Made by a program: the position numbers and the translations under genes
DNA from: an uncultured Sunxiuqinia sp.
GTDB lineage: Bacteria; Bacteroidota; Bacteroidia; Bacteroidales; Prolixibacteraceae
NCBI RefSeq assembly: GCF_963678245.1
Contig: NZ_OY782767.1
Location: forward strand, 620,001-684,000
Direction of reading: 5' to 3'
Length of the DNA stretch: 64,000 bases
In this document: in pieces, positions 17,134 to 24,878 of the stretch
How the letters are laid out: every line of letters begins with the position of its first letter
How positions within the stretch are numbered: the stretch's first letter is position 1
Notes under the pieces: generated by a model
The model's database searches: none
What the model was told of the DNA's origin: nothing
What the model saw: the letters and a program-made list of their open reading frames with translations, nothing else

Positions 17134-18165
17134 ATGAAAGCAATTGAAATAGTAAAACCCGGCGAGATGCAAGTCGTTGATCGCAATATGCCGCAGGTGG
17201 GTAACGAAGATATTTTGTTGAAAATAAAATATGTAGGATTTTGTGGATCAGATTTGAGCACCTATCTCGGAAAAAATCCGTTGGTGCAATATCCACGAAT
17301 TCCGGGGCACGAAATATCAGCCATTATTCAGAAAGTTGGGAAAGATGCTCCTGCGAAATTTAAAGCTGGTCAAAAGGTAACGGTTGTTCCTTATACCAAT
17401 TGTGGGCAATGTTCTTCATGCAAACAGAAACGTTTTAATGCATGCCGTTACAACGAAACTCTGGGTGTGCAGCGCGATGGCGCGATGGCTGACTATATTG
17501 TAGTACCTTGGCAAAAAGTGTTGGTGGATGATCAATTGACTGATATTCAACTTGGATTGGTAGAACCGTTGACTGTTGGCTTTCACGCCATTGATAACGC
17601 ACAGGTAACCGATATTGATACTGTTATGGTATTTGGTTGTGGAATGATTGGAAGCGGTGCGATTGTTCGTGCTCACTTGCGTGGAGCAACCGTTATTGCT
17701 GTTGATATTGATGATCAGAAATTGCAAGTTGCGAAGAAACTCGGTGCGACTCATCTGATCAATTCGGTGAAACAAAATCTGCACGACGAGCTTGTCAGAA
17801 TTACAAATGACAATGGCCCAACAGTTGTTATTGAAGCAGCTGGCAGTCCAGTTACTTATCGTTCGGCTATTGAGGAAGTAGCTTTTGCCGGACGCGTGGT
17901 TTGTATCGGTTATGCCAAGGAAGATGTGGATTTCCCAACTAAACTCTGGGTGCAGAAGGAATTACAGATTTTTGGTTCCCGAAATGCAAATCCTTCCGAT
18001 TTCGAGGCTGTAATTAGGTATCTAAAAAATAGTCAACTCGATAGCCAATTGCTGATTTCAAAAACCGTTCAGCCAGATGAAGCTTCACAGGCGATGAGAG
18101 AATGGTCGGAAGCTCCGGGCGCTATCCTAAAGATTTTGGTTGAATTTGGAGGATTGAAAAGCTAA
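17134..18165 (+). CDS. Zinc-dependent medium-chain alcohol dehydrogenase
   Basis: A 343-residue MDR-family dehydrogenase. Catalytic zinc ligands are Cys37 (FCGSD) and GHE at 58-60; the four structural-zinc cysteines are Cys90, Cys93, Cys96 and Cys104 in the NCGQCSSC region. The nucleotide-binding motif is VFGCGMIGSGA. Such enzymes oxidise polyols or keto-deoxy sugar acids. In L-fucose-type pathways a similar dehydrogenase acts late, on the 2-keto-3-deoxy acid, so it may complete the route here. It is the last gene of the + strand locus, and the next gene runs the other way. Confidence 0.85.
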   Translation: MKAIEIVKPGEMQVVDRNMPQVGNEDILLKIKYVGFCGSDLSTYLGKNPLVQYPRIPGHEISAIIQKVGKDAPAKFKAGQKVTVVPYTNCGQCSSCKQKRFNACRYNETLGVQRDGAMADYIVVPWQKVLVDDQLTDIQLGLVEPLTVGFHAIDNAQVTDIDTVMVFGCGMIGSGAIVRAHLRGATVIAVDIDDQKLQVAKKLGATHLINSVKQNLHDELVRITNDNGPTVVIEAAGSPVTYRSAIEEVAFAGRVVCIGYAKEDVDFPTKLWVQKELQIFGSRNANPSDFEAVIRYLKNSQLDSQLLISKTVQPDEASQAMREWSEAPGAILKILVEFGGLKS

Positions 18166-18184
18166 AAGCATAATGCTCTCAGCT

Positions 18185-18214
18185 ATGGGAAATCAGGCAT
18201 TCCAGATTTCCCAT
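18185..18214. repeat. Inverted repeat across the aroE stop codon
   Basis: Perfect 10-base arms, ATGGGAAATC at 18185-18194 and GATTTCCCAT at 18205-18214, are separated by 10 bases. The hairpin spans the stop codon of aroE and lies between two convergent genes (stops at 18165 and 18193). It could end transcription from either side, but no T-run follows on either strand, so a classical terminator is uncertain. Confidence 0.5.
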
Positions 18215-18942
18215 GCTTTGATTGCTTGTAAGTGAAGCATCTCCAATCCGTTTTTTATTGAAGCTCCTTTTTCTAGCCCCTTTTTTAAAAACAGCGTCAA
18301 TTCGGGGTTGTACACCAAGTCAAAAAGAACATGGTCTGAAGTGATATGCTCGTATGGAACTGATGGACAATTGTCAATTTTGGGAAATGTGCCAAGCGGG
18401 GTTGCATGAATAATAATCAGATGTTCTTTAAGTAAAGATTCATCAATCTGCTCATAGCGAATTTCCTTTTCGAACAATTCCTCTTCAATAGAAGCTGAAA
18501 GGTAATCGATGTTATTTTTATCCAAAATGTGTTTGATTGCTTTAGAAGCTCCACCAGTTCCTAAAATCAGAGCCTTTTTATGTTTTTTGTTCAACATGGG
18601 CATCAATGAATTTTCAAATCCATAAATGTCAGTATTGAATCCTTTTAGTTTTGTTTGATCCGCCGAGCGAATAATTTTTACGGTATTGATGGCTCCTACT
18701 TGAGTTGCCTCCTCATCAACTTCATCCAAATAAGGCATGATTTCCTGCTTATAAGGAATTGTGCAGTTCAGTCCGGCAATGTGATCGTTTTTCTTAAAAA
18801 TTGAAGGAAACTCACTAATCGTATTCAATTCAAAGTTGACATATTCATGCTCTTTCAATCCTTCTCTTTCAAATTTGTCGGTAAAGAATCCTTTTGAGAA
18901 AGAGTAACCTAGTCGATATCCTATTAATCCGTATGTCTTCAT
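18193..18942 (-). CDS. aroE: Shikimate dehydrogenase
   Basis: A 249-residue shikimate dehydrogenase, which reduces 3-dehydroshikimate with NADPH in aromatic amino acid synthesis. The substrate site is seen in LGYSFSKGFF and NCTIPYKQEIMPYLD (catalytic Lys), the catalytic Asp in GFNTDIYGF and the nucleotide loop in LILGTGGASKA. The length is usual for Bacteroidota. Its ATG overlaps the stop of the upstream DUF368 gene in an ATGA arrangement, so the two are co-translated. A second pathway gene, aroQ, lies separately at 48018. Confidence 0.92.
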   Translation of the reverse strand: MKTYGLIGYRLGYSFSKGFFTDKFEREGLKEHEYVNFELNTISEFPSIFKKNDHIAGLNCTIPYKQEIMPYLDEVDEEATQVGAINTVKIIRSADQTKLKGFNTDIYGFENSLMPMLNKKHKKALILGTGGASKAIKHILDKNNIDYLSASIEEELFEKEIRYEQIDESLLKEHLIIIHATPLGTFPKIDNCPSVPYEHITSDHVLFDLVYNPELTLFLKKGLEKGASIKNGLEMLHLQAIKAWEIWNA

Positions 18943-19874
18943 TTGCTTAATTTTTTTGATATTCCTTCGATTATGAAAATAAGAGCGAACCCCAATGTCG
19001 CAAGCCCAATAGCACCCGCTAACTGTGGTTGGATTCCGGAGATGGTTTCGTAGCTTGTTGGCAGTATATTTTCTTCAATTAATGGTTTTACTTCCCCATG
19101 CCGGTCAATAAACGTTTCCACGGTTTCTTTCCATGGCCATACTTTGTTTAACGATCCGATCATAAAACCGACTAACAGCGCAATTGTTAGATCATAATAG
19201 CGCTTTAATAACCAACTCAATAGGTTTGAAAATAAGATGATTCCGAGAGCTGCTCCCACCAAAAACACAGCTATTACCGGTAAATTAAAGCTTGATACGG
19301 CCCCCAGTATGAACTTATACATGCCAAGTAGTACCAGTATGAAACTTCCAGAAATTCCTGGTAGTATCATGGCGCAGATGGCGATGGAACCTGATAAAAA
19401 TACAAATGCGTAACTACTATGAGCTTCGGCTGGTGTTACGATGGTAATAAAATAGGCAATAACTGCACCCGCAATCATCGATACAATAGTTCCAATTTTC
19501 CATTGTTTAATGTCTTTCCCAACGTAAATAGCCGAAGCGATGATCAATCCAAAGAAGAATGACCAAATTAGGATGGGATGATTTTCAAGCAAGTATTTTA
19601 ATCCTTTTGCCAGCGACAAAACGCTGATGCCAATTCCGAAGACAACTGCCAATAGAAAGTTGCCATTAATTTCGATCCAGAACTCCTTGAACTTGCCGGT
19701 GAAAAATAATTTCAAAGAGTGTAAATTGACTGATTTTATTGAGTCGATTAGCTCCTGATAAATTCCGGTAATGAAAGCAATTGTTCCTCCTGAAACTCCG
19801 GGGACAACATCAGCTGCTCCCATTCCCATACCCTTTAGCGTAATCAAAAGATATTCTTTTAGCGATCGGTTCAT
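18939..19874 (-). CDS. DUF368 membrane protein (polyprenyl-phosphate transporter family)
   Basis: A 311-residue polytopic inner-membrane protein of the DUF368 family. The family motif GMGMGAADVVPGVSGGTIAFITGIY is near the N-terminus, and a second copy-like motif (MILPGISGSFILVLLGMY) occurs mid-protein, consistent with an internal repeat. DUF368 proteins (PopT) have been reported to return undecaprenyl phosphate across the membrane. The ATG at 19874 is chosen because the -7 promoter box at 19896-19903 overlaps the longer TTG start. It overlaps aroE by four bases. Confidence 0.85.
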   Translation of the reverse strand: MNRSLKEYLLITLKGMGMGAADVVPGVSGGTIAFITGIYQELIDSIKSVNLHSLKLFFTGKFKEFWIEINGNFLLAVVFGIGISVLSLAKGLKYLLENHPILIWSFFFGLIIASAIYVGKDIKQWKIGTIVSMIAGAVIAYFITIVTPAEAHSSYAFVFLSGSIAICAMILPGISGSFILVLLGMYKFILGAVSSFNLPVIAVFLVGAALGIILFSNLLSWLLKRYYDLTIALLVGFMIGSLNKVWPWKETVETFIDRHGEVKPLIEENILPTSYETISGIQPQLAGAIGLATLGFALIFIIEGISKKLSK

Positions 19875-19895
19875 GTGTGTGTGTTTGATGACAAG

Positions 19896-19903
19896 CAAAA
19901 ATA
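19896..19903 (-). promoter_or_regulatory. -7 box for the DUF368-aroE operon
   Basis: Reads TATTTTTG on the - strand (TAnnTTTG). It is 21 bases before the ATG at 19874 and excludes the in-frame TTG at 19898 as a start. Confidence 0.6.
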
Positions 19904-19986
19904 GGTGAGTAAATATGAAAAAGAAAGCCTTGGTGAAAAATTTTATGTGAATTTGACTTTAATAAAATATAATGAAGTCTGTTTTT

Positions 19987-20688
19987 TTATGATTTTAGCA
20001 AGTTTACCGTGTGGCATGCAACAACTGCCGCAGTTTCTGTGCGGAGTCTACTTTCTCCTAAACTAACCGGAATAAATTGTTTGTCGATTGCCAAAGTAAC
20101 TTCATTTTCGGAGAAATCTCCTTCGGGGCCAATTAATATTAGATTTGAGTCGCTGGACTCCAATTCATTCTTGAGAATATGCTTGTCCCTTTCGTAACAA
20201 TGTGCAATAAACTTTTTCGACTCGCTACTTGAGTTAATTAAATCTTTGATAGGGGTGAGGTGGTTTAATCTCGGCAAATAAGCTTTTAGCGATTGTTTCA
20301 TAGCCGAAACGATTACCTTTTCCAATCGTTCATGTTTAATCACTTTACGTTCTGAATGCTCACAAAGAATTGGCGTTATTTCATCGACTCCAATTTCTGT
20401 CGCTTTTTCGAGAAACCATTCGAATCGATCAATATTTTTTGTGGGAGCTACTGCCAGATGCAGATAATTATTTCTTTTACCGACCCCATTCACCTTTTTT
20501 ATGACATGTACTTGGCATTTTTTAGGATGAGCATCAGTTATTTGTGCTTCGTAGAAGTTTCCTTTTCCGTCGATTAACTGAATGGAGTCGCCTACATTTA
20601 GTCGAAGTACTCGAACGGCATGTTTCGATTCGGTTTCATTTAAACAGTAGTCATCTGCGTTGATGTCTGGCGTATAAAAAAGCTGCAT
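19987..20688 (-). CDS. rsmE: 16S rRNA (uracil-1498-N3)-methyltransferase
   Basis: A 233-residue SPOUT-class methyltransferase that methylates U1498 of 16S rRNA. Landmarks are SKHAVRVLRL with the PUA-like N-terminal domain, the FLEKATEIGVDEI segment, and the C-terminal knot motifs LIGPEGDFSENEV and LGESRLRTETAA that bind SAM. The open frame continues upstream by 48 codons, but those residues do not fit the family and precede the promoter box at 20704, so the ATG at 20688 (MQLFYTPD) is the start. Confidence 0.93.
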   Translation of the reverse strand: MQLFYTPDINADDYCLNETESKHAVRVLRLNVGDSIQLIDGKGNFYEAQITDAHPKKCQVHVIKKVNGVGKRNNYLHLAVAPTKNIDRFEWFLEKATEIGVDEITPILCEHSERKVIKHERLEKVIVSAMKQSLKAYLPRLNHLTPIKDLINSSSESKKFIAHCYERDKHILKNELESSDSNLILIGPEGDFSENEVTLAIDKQFIPVSLGESRLRTETAAVVACHTVNLLKS

Positions 20689-20703
20689 AGTTTTCTTTTT
20701 TTG

Positions 20704-20711
20704 CAAAAATA
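20704..20711 (-). promoter_or_regulatory. -7 box for rsmE
   Basis: Reads TATTTTTG on the - strand, 15 bases before the chosen start at 20688. It lies inside the longer open frame and so supports the shorter protein. Confidence 0.6.
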
Positions 20712-20765
20712 GAGAAAGGAATTGTTCTTCAAAGTTAAATTGCTTTGTAGGTACTTTATTTATAG

Positions 20766-21260
20766 CTAACTGAACATTCTGGGCATAAGATGGAATGATA
20801 CATTTCCATTTCTTGCGTCCACTTCGCTCCATTTATCTACTTCAAAATCAATCCCTACAGTTGAACAGGTTGGCATGTCGCTGTTAAAAGACTTGGATAA
20901 ATTGTAACTCATTTGGTGCATCATCGGATTATGCCCGAATATATATACAGACTGAATATCGTCAGAAAGATCATTTATCAAATCTAAAAATTCCTGAGTA
21001 GTCAATCCGTGGTATAAATCGTTAATTGTTATAATTATATCGATTGGATAGTGAAAGTTGTCGGCATATATTTTAGCAGTTTTAAATGCCCTTTTGGCCG
21101 GACTGGAAATAATTAAATCTGCTTTTTTCCCTTCGGCCATTAGAGTCGAGCTAATTTGGTTAGCATCTTTTTTCCCCCGGTCTCTAAGTTTTCGATTAAA
21201 ATCATCTTCGTAACCATAAGGAACTGCTTTTGCATGACGAACAATAACAACTCTTTTCAT
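20766..21260 (-). CDS. SixA-like histidine phosphatase
   Basis: A 164-residue histidine-phosphatase superfamily protein. The RHG-type motif is VRHAK with catalytic His9, followed by SPAKRAFKTA and a second catalytic His in IFGHNPMMH. It resembles SixA, which removes phosphate from phosphohistidine proteins, though small family members also act on metabolites. It reads on the - strand upstream of rsmE, with a 77-base gap that contains the rsmE promoter, so the two may be transcribed separately. Confidence 0.82.
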   Translation of the reverse strand: MKRVVIVRHAKAVPYGYEDDFNRKLRDRGKKDANQISSTLMAEGKKADLIISSPAKRAFKTAKIYADNFHYPIDIIITINDLYHGLTTQEFLDLINDLSDDIQSVYIFGHNPMMHQMSYNLSKSFNSDMPTCSTVGIDFEVDKWSEVDARNGNVSFHLMPRMFS

Positions 21261-21331
21261 TTTATTGGATTTAAAATATTTGCAAATTGCTAAATGTGAC
21301 CACTAAATTAATTGTTCTTTCAAAATTAGCT

Positions 21332-21339
21332 TAATTTTG
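21332..21339 (+). promoter_or_regulatory. -7 box for the YfcE-like phosphoesterase gene
   Basis: Reads TAATTTTG, an exact TAnnTTTG match, with a TTG 17 bases upstream as a possible -33 element. The ATG at 21367 follows by 27 bases; the longer frame beginning at 21337 overlaps the box and is rejected. Confidence 0.6.
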
Positions 21340-21366
21340 CTTTCCATTAAAGTTTATAGCCCTTTT

Positions 21367-21867
21367 ATGAAGAAGATAGGATTGATTTCTGATACTCACG
21401 GAGAATTAAGTAGAAGAGTAGTGCGGTTTTTAGAAAACGTGGATGAGATATGGCATGCCGGAGACATCGGAAATGAACAACTGGCAGACAAGCTATCTGC
21501 ACTAAAACCTTTACGAGCGGTGTATGGAAATATTGACGGACATGTTTTGCGTAGAATGTTTCCAGAGACTTTACGTTTTTTTTGTGAAGATGTTGACGTA
21601 TTAATTACCCACATAGGAGGTTATCCAGGGCGGTATGATTCCAGAATTAGAAAGCAAGTCTATGCGAATCCGCCACAGCTGTTTATCGCAGGCCATTCGC
21701 ACATTTTAAAGGTGATAAATGATAAGAAAATTAATTGCTTGCACATGAATCCGGGAGCGGCTGGTAATAAAGGATTTCATAAAGTTTGTACCGCCATTCG
21801 ATTTACAATTGACGGTAAAAATATTCAGGACCTGGAAGTGCTTGAATTTGAAAGAACTAAATTTTGA
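21367..21867 (+). CDS. YfcE/MJ0936-type metallophosphoesterase
   Basis: A 166-residue calcineurin-like phosphoesterase. The metal-binding motifs appear in order: SDTHG near residue 8, HAGDIGN, YGNIDGH, a lone His in LITHIGG, and GHSH, followed by MNPGAAG. Relatives hydrolyse phosphodiesters with Mn2+ or Ni2+; the natural substrate is usually unknown. It is divergent from the SixA-like gene and stands alone before an 87-base AT-rich gap. Confidence 0.88.
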   Translation: MKKIGLISDTHGELSRRVVRFLENVDEIWHAGDIGNEQLADKLSALKPLRAVYGNIDGHVLRRMFPETLRFFCEDVDVLITHIGGYPGRYDSRIRKQVYANPPQLFIAGHSHILKVINDKKINCLHMNPGAAGNKGFHKVCTAIRFTIDGKNIQDLEVLEFERTKF

Positions 21868-21954
21868 TGTATAACTAATTTAGTCTATAATGTAAAAATA
21901 TAGATTTATTGATCTAATAATTGTAAATATAGTTTATTTTAGCTATATTTAAGT

Positions 21955-22605
21955 ATGCAAAGGATCGCAGTAATATCAGCAGATGTCATTAATTCTTCAA
22001 AGTTTGAAGAATCCGTATTTATGCAAACCATGGATGTACTGGAAGAACCGGCAAGTAATTACTTGGTTAAGGGCGCCGAACCAATTCTTTCTAGTCGAGG
22101 AGATAGCTTCCAACTAATGACTGAAGAAACTCAACAAGCTTTTCGAAAGTGTATTTATTTAAAATCTTTCTTTAAACAGAAAGAAATAGGGGTGAAGAAC
22201 AAGAATGCAAACGAAGCAATGGATGTCAGGATATCGTTGGCTGTTGGACAAGTTACTGAGGTTCCGAAGCATATTGGGAAGTCGATGGAACGCCCATTCG
22301 TGCTGTCAGGACGAGCTCTTGATGCTATGAAAAAGAAGAAACAAACCTTAATTATTACAACTACGAATGAGGAATATAATAAGGAGTTTGAGTTAGCATG
22401 CGCATTTTTAGATCAGATCTTTGCAGGCTGGACATTGGCGCAAGCTGAAGTTATTTATTATCTTGTTCAGGGATACAAACAAACTGAAATTGCCAAGATA
22501 TTGAATTTGTCTCAACCGTCGGTTAGCAATAGAGTTCATCTAGCCAATTGGACTCTGATAGAAAAAATGAATGAACGGTATCTTGATATTTTGGAGAAAA
22601 TATAA
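21955..22605 (+). CDS. SatD-family protein with C-terminal HTH
   Basis: A 216-residue protein resembling the SatD family. The N-terminal part has ISADVINSS (residues 7-15) and RGDSFQL (48-54), a spacing that recalls the two metal-binding aspartate positions of class III nucleotide-cyclase folds, though this similarity is my own reading. The C-terminal third contains a helix-turn-helix, QTEIAKILNLSQPSVSNRV, at about 177-195. It is followed after six bases by a DUF3307 gene; SatD-DUF3307 pairs recur in other bacteria. A regulatory or nucleotide-sensing role is plausible but unproven. Confidence 0.65.
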   Translation: MQRIAVISADVINSSKFEESVFMQTMDVLEEPASNYLVKGAEPILSSRGDSFQLMTEETQQAFRKCIYLKSFFKQKEIGVKNKNANEAMDVRISLAVGQVTEVPKHIGKSMERPFVLSGRALDAMKKKKQTLIITTTNEEYNKEFELACAFLDQIFAGWTLAQAEVIYYLVQGYKQTEIAKILNLSQPSVSNRVHLANWTLIEKMNERYLDILEKI

Positions 22606-22611
22606 GTAGTA

Positions 22612-23334
22612 ATGATTTTATTTCTTCGATTATTAATTGCACATCTAATTGCTGATTTTTTATTACAGCCAAATTCGTGGGTGGAACATAAAAACAAGAA
22701 TGGAGTTAAGTCACGAAAATTGTTCTATCATATTCTTGTTGTAACAAGTATTTCTGTTTTGTTTTCTCTTGATTATTTTGCCTGGCAAATACCGCTATTT
22801 ATATTTACGATCCACTATCTGATAGATTTAGCAAAGATTTACATAAAACCGTCAAAGGCAGGGAGCTTGACATGGTTTTTAGGTGATCAGATTTTACATG
22901 TATTGTCAATAGCAGGTGTTGTATTTATTATAAATGGTGTGCCTTCAAATATAGCGTCGCAGTTTTCAGATTTAATTTCGAACGAGAGAAATTTGATAGT
23001 CGGACTTGCTTATATTTTTGTCATCTGGCCATCAATGATTATTATCAATCTGGCCACTAAACACTGGCAGAATCAAATTCATCAGACGATGGGGCCAAGT
23101 TTGCAAAATGCAGGAAAATGGATCGGAGTTTTAGAACGCATTCTAGTACTGACATTTGTTTTGGGTGCTCAATTTCAGGCAATTGGTTTTCTGATTGCTG
23201 CAAAATCAATTTTGCGAATATCGGTTAAAAACGAAGATGGCACACGTCTCTTGTCTGAATACGTTTTGGTAGGTACTTTTATAAGTTTTACAATTGCTAT
23301 AATGACCGGTTTATTGGCAAATTCAATGTTGTAG
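22612..23334 (+). CDS. DUF3307 membrane protein
   Basis: A 240-residue polytopic membrane protein with about six hydrophobic segments. The N-terminal LLIAHLIADFLLQP motif, HILVV, and HYLIDLAKIY with a later LGDQILHVLSI match the DUF3307 family, whose conserved histidines and aspartates lie in the first helices. The function is unknown. It follows the SatD-like gene by six bases, and the two probably act together. The C-terminal part (after about residue 115) has further membrane spans beyond the DUF. Confidence 0.7.
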   Translation: MILFLRLLIAHLIADFLLQPNSWVEHKNKNGVKSRKLFYHILVVTSISVLFSLDYFAWQIPLFIFTIHYLIDLAKIYIKPSKAGSLTWFLGDQILHVLSIAGVVFIINGVPSNIASQFSDLISNERNLIVGLAYIFVIWPSMIIINLATKHWQNQIHQTMGPSLQNAGKWIGVLERILVLTFVLGAQFQAIGFLIAAKSILRISVKNEDGTRLLSEYVLVGTFISFTIAIMTGLLANSML

Positions 23335-23341
23335 ATTGTTT

Positions 23342-24172
23342 CTATTTCTGAAATGAAACAGCTATCCAATCATTTTGCTCCTTGATATCAACTTTATGCA
23401 GCGTTAATTCGGCAGCTTTTCCAATAATATCTTCTAAATCATTTTTATAGAATCCACTTACAACAAGTAATCCATCTTCATTTAAAACTGAAACATACTT
23501 CTCAATATCCTGAAGGATGATGTTTTTCTGGATGTTTGCCAATACGATGTCAAATTTTTTCTCGCTTAGCAGTTGTGCATCGCCGATAAATGCTTGCAGA
23601 TTGCCGACTTTGTTTAATCTTGAATTTTCGACAGTAGCTTCAAACGACCAACTATCAATATCAATTGCTGTTACGTCTTTTGCTCCAAGCATCGATGCAT
23701 AAATGCCAAGAATTCCGGTTCCGCACCCCATATCTAAAACGGCCTGACCTTCCAAGTTAATATCGGAAAGATGATTCATCATTAAACTAGTTGTTTCATG
23801 ATTACCAGTTCCAAAAGCCATATTCGGATCAATGATAATCTCGTATGTTGCTTCCGGATATTCGGAATGAAAGGGAGCTCGTATTAATACTTTTTTATCG
23901 AGTAGCAGTGGTTCAAAATAGTTTTTTTCCCATTCTTCGTTCCAATTAATATCGGGCATTTCTTCAAGTTTAAAACTAGCTTTGAAGGGAACTGATTCCA
24001 GGCAATTTTCTATCTCACTAGAAGTAACCTTCCTAATTGGGAAAAAAGCATGAACTTCATCATCTACTTCATCGAAGCTTTCGAAATCAAGTTCAGATAG
24101 GTAGGCAATTAATATTTCGCGGTTGGTTTCACTGTCAGGATTTATTGCAAAACTAGCTTTTGTGTATTTCAT
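23342..24172 (-). CDS. prmA: Ribosomal protein L11 methyltransferase
   Basis: A 276-residue SAM-dependent methyltransferase that trimethylates ribosomal protein L11. The family's N-terminal substrate-recognition domain (residues 1-95) precedes PNMAFGTGNHETT, the SAM-binding motif LDMGCGTGILGIYAS and the catalytic-loop motif VLANIQKN. Length fits PrmA. The gene is convergent with DUF3307, with 7 bases between the stops. Confidence 0.93.
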   Translation of the reverse strand: MKYTKASFAINPDSETNREILIAYLSELDFESFDEVDDEVHAFFPIRKVTSSEIENCLESVPFKASFKLEEMPDINWNEEWEKNYFEPLLLDKKVLIRAPFHSEYPEATYEIIIDPNMAFGTGNHETTSLMMNHLSDINLEGQAVLDMGCGTGILGIYASMLGAKDVTAIDIDSWSFEATVENSRLNKVGNLQAFIGDAQLLSEKKFDIVLANIQKNIILQDIEKYVSVLNEDGLLVVSGFYKNDLEDIIGKAAELTLHKVDIKEQNDWIAVSFQK

Positions 24173-24275
24173 ATTTGTCGGCTATCAAAATTTTTGGCGA
24201 AGATAGAAAAGAATAGTTTATAAAGGGTCTTTTACCCAAGTAGAATGATACTTTCACAACAACAGACGTTTGCAC

Positions 24276-24746
24276 TTATTCTTTTTCAATTTTCATTTGC
24301 TGAAAGCCCGACCAAAACTGATAACTGTGGTATTGAGCTTTTTTCTCGTGCAGTCGATAGCCAAACGAAGTGAACTCGTATATGGTAGGATAATGATTTA
24401 TAACGACATCATTTAGCGTCTGCTTAATTTTTCTAATTTCTTCTTCATATGATTCAAGTATTTGAAGCTTGGCTAGTAAATCATCCATTGCTTTCAATTC
24501 CTCTTCTTTTCTATATTCCGAAAATGATCGATCCTTCTCAATGATCGACTCCGTATAGCTGATCGTTTGTTGAGCCATGATCGTCAAAGCTTCATTCATC
24601 TTCTCATCTTTCTCCAATTGATACAGATTATACAATAATGAAGTAAAAACTTTTATAAAATCATTCCTGAACTGATTTCGAAATTCATCTACTTTTTTGA
24701 ATTCCTTAAGCAGTTCTTCCATCAATTTATCGGTATTTAATTTCAT
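24276..24746 (-). CDS. Uncharacterised helical protein
   Basis: A 156-residue soluble protein, rich in Lys, Glu and aromatic residues, predicted by eye to be almost all helix with heptad-like leucines at about 85-115. No signal peptide, membrane segment or catalytic motif was recognised. It lies between prmA and tpiA on the same strand, about 100 bases from prmA and 130 from tpiA. The clean frame with a sensible start makes it a probable real gene, but I do not recognise its family. Confidence 0.55.
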   Translation of the reverse strand: MKLNTDKLMEELLKEFKKVDEFRNQFRNDFIKVFTSLLYNLYQLEKDEKMNEALTIMAQQTISYTESIIEKDRSFSEYRKEEELKAMDDLLAKLQILESYEEEIRKIKQTLNDVVINHYPTIYEFTSFGYRLHEKKAQYHSYQFWSGFQQMKIEKE

Positions 24747-24810
24747 TGGTACTCTTGTATTAAGATTTATTTTTTTAGAAGGAAGTATTAATTTATACCA
24801 TAATTACTGA

Positions 24811-24848
24811 TAAAAATAAAAAAAGCCATCTGTTTTTCCAGATGGCTT
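24811..24848 (-). terminator. Rho-independent terminator after tpiA
   Basis: Perfect 10-base arms at 24823-24832 and 24839-24848 (AAGCCATCTG / CAGATGGCTT) with a six-base loop. On the - strand a T-rich run follows, 30 bases past the tpiA stop. Confidence 0.85.
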
Positions 24849-24878
24849 CATTATTTAGTTGAGTATTTTCTCTTTTAA

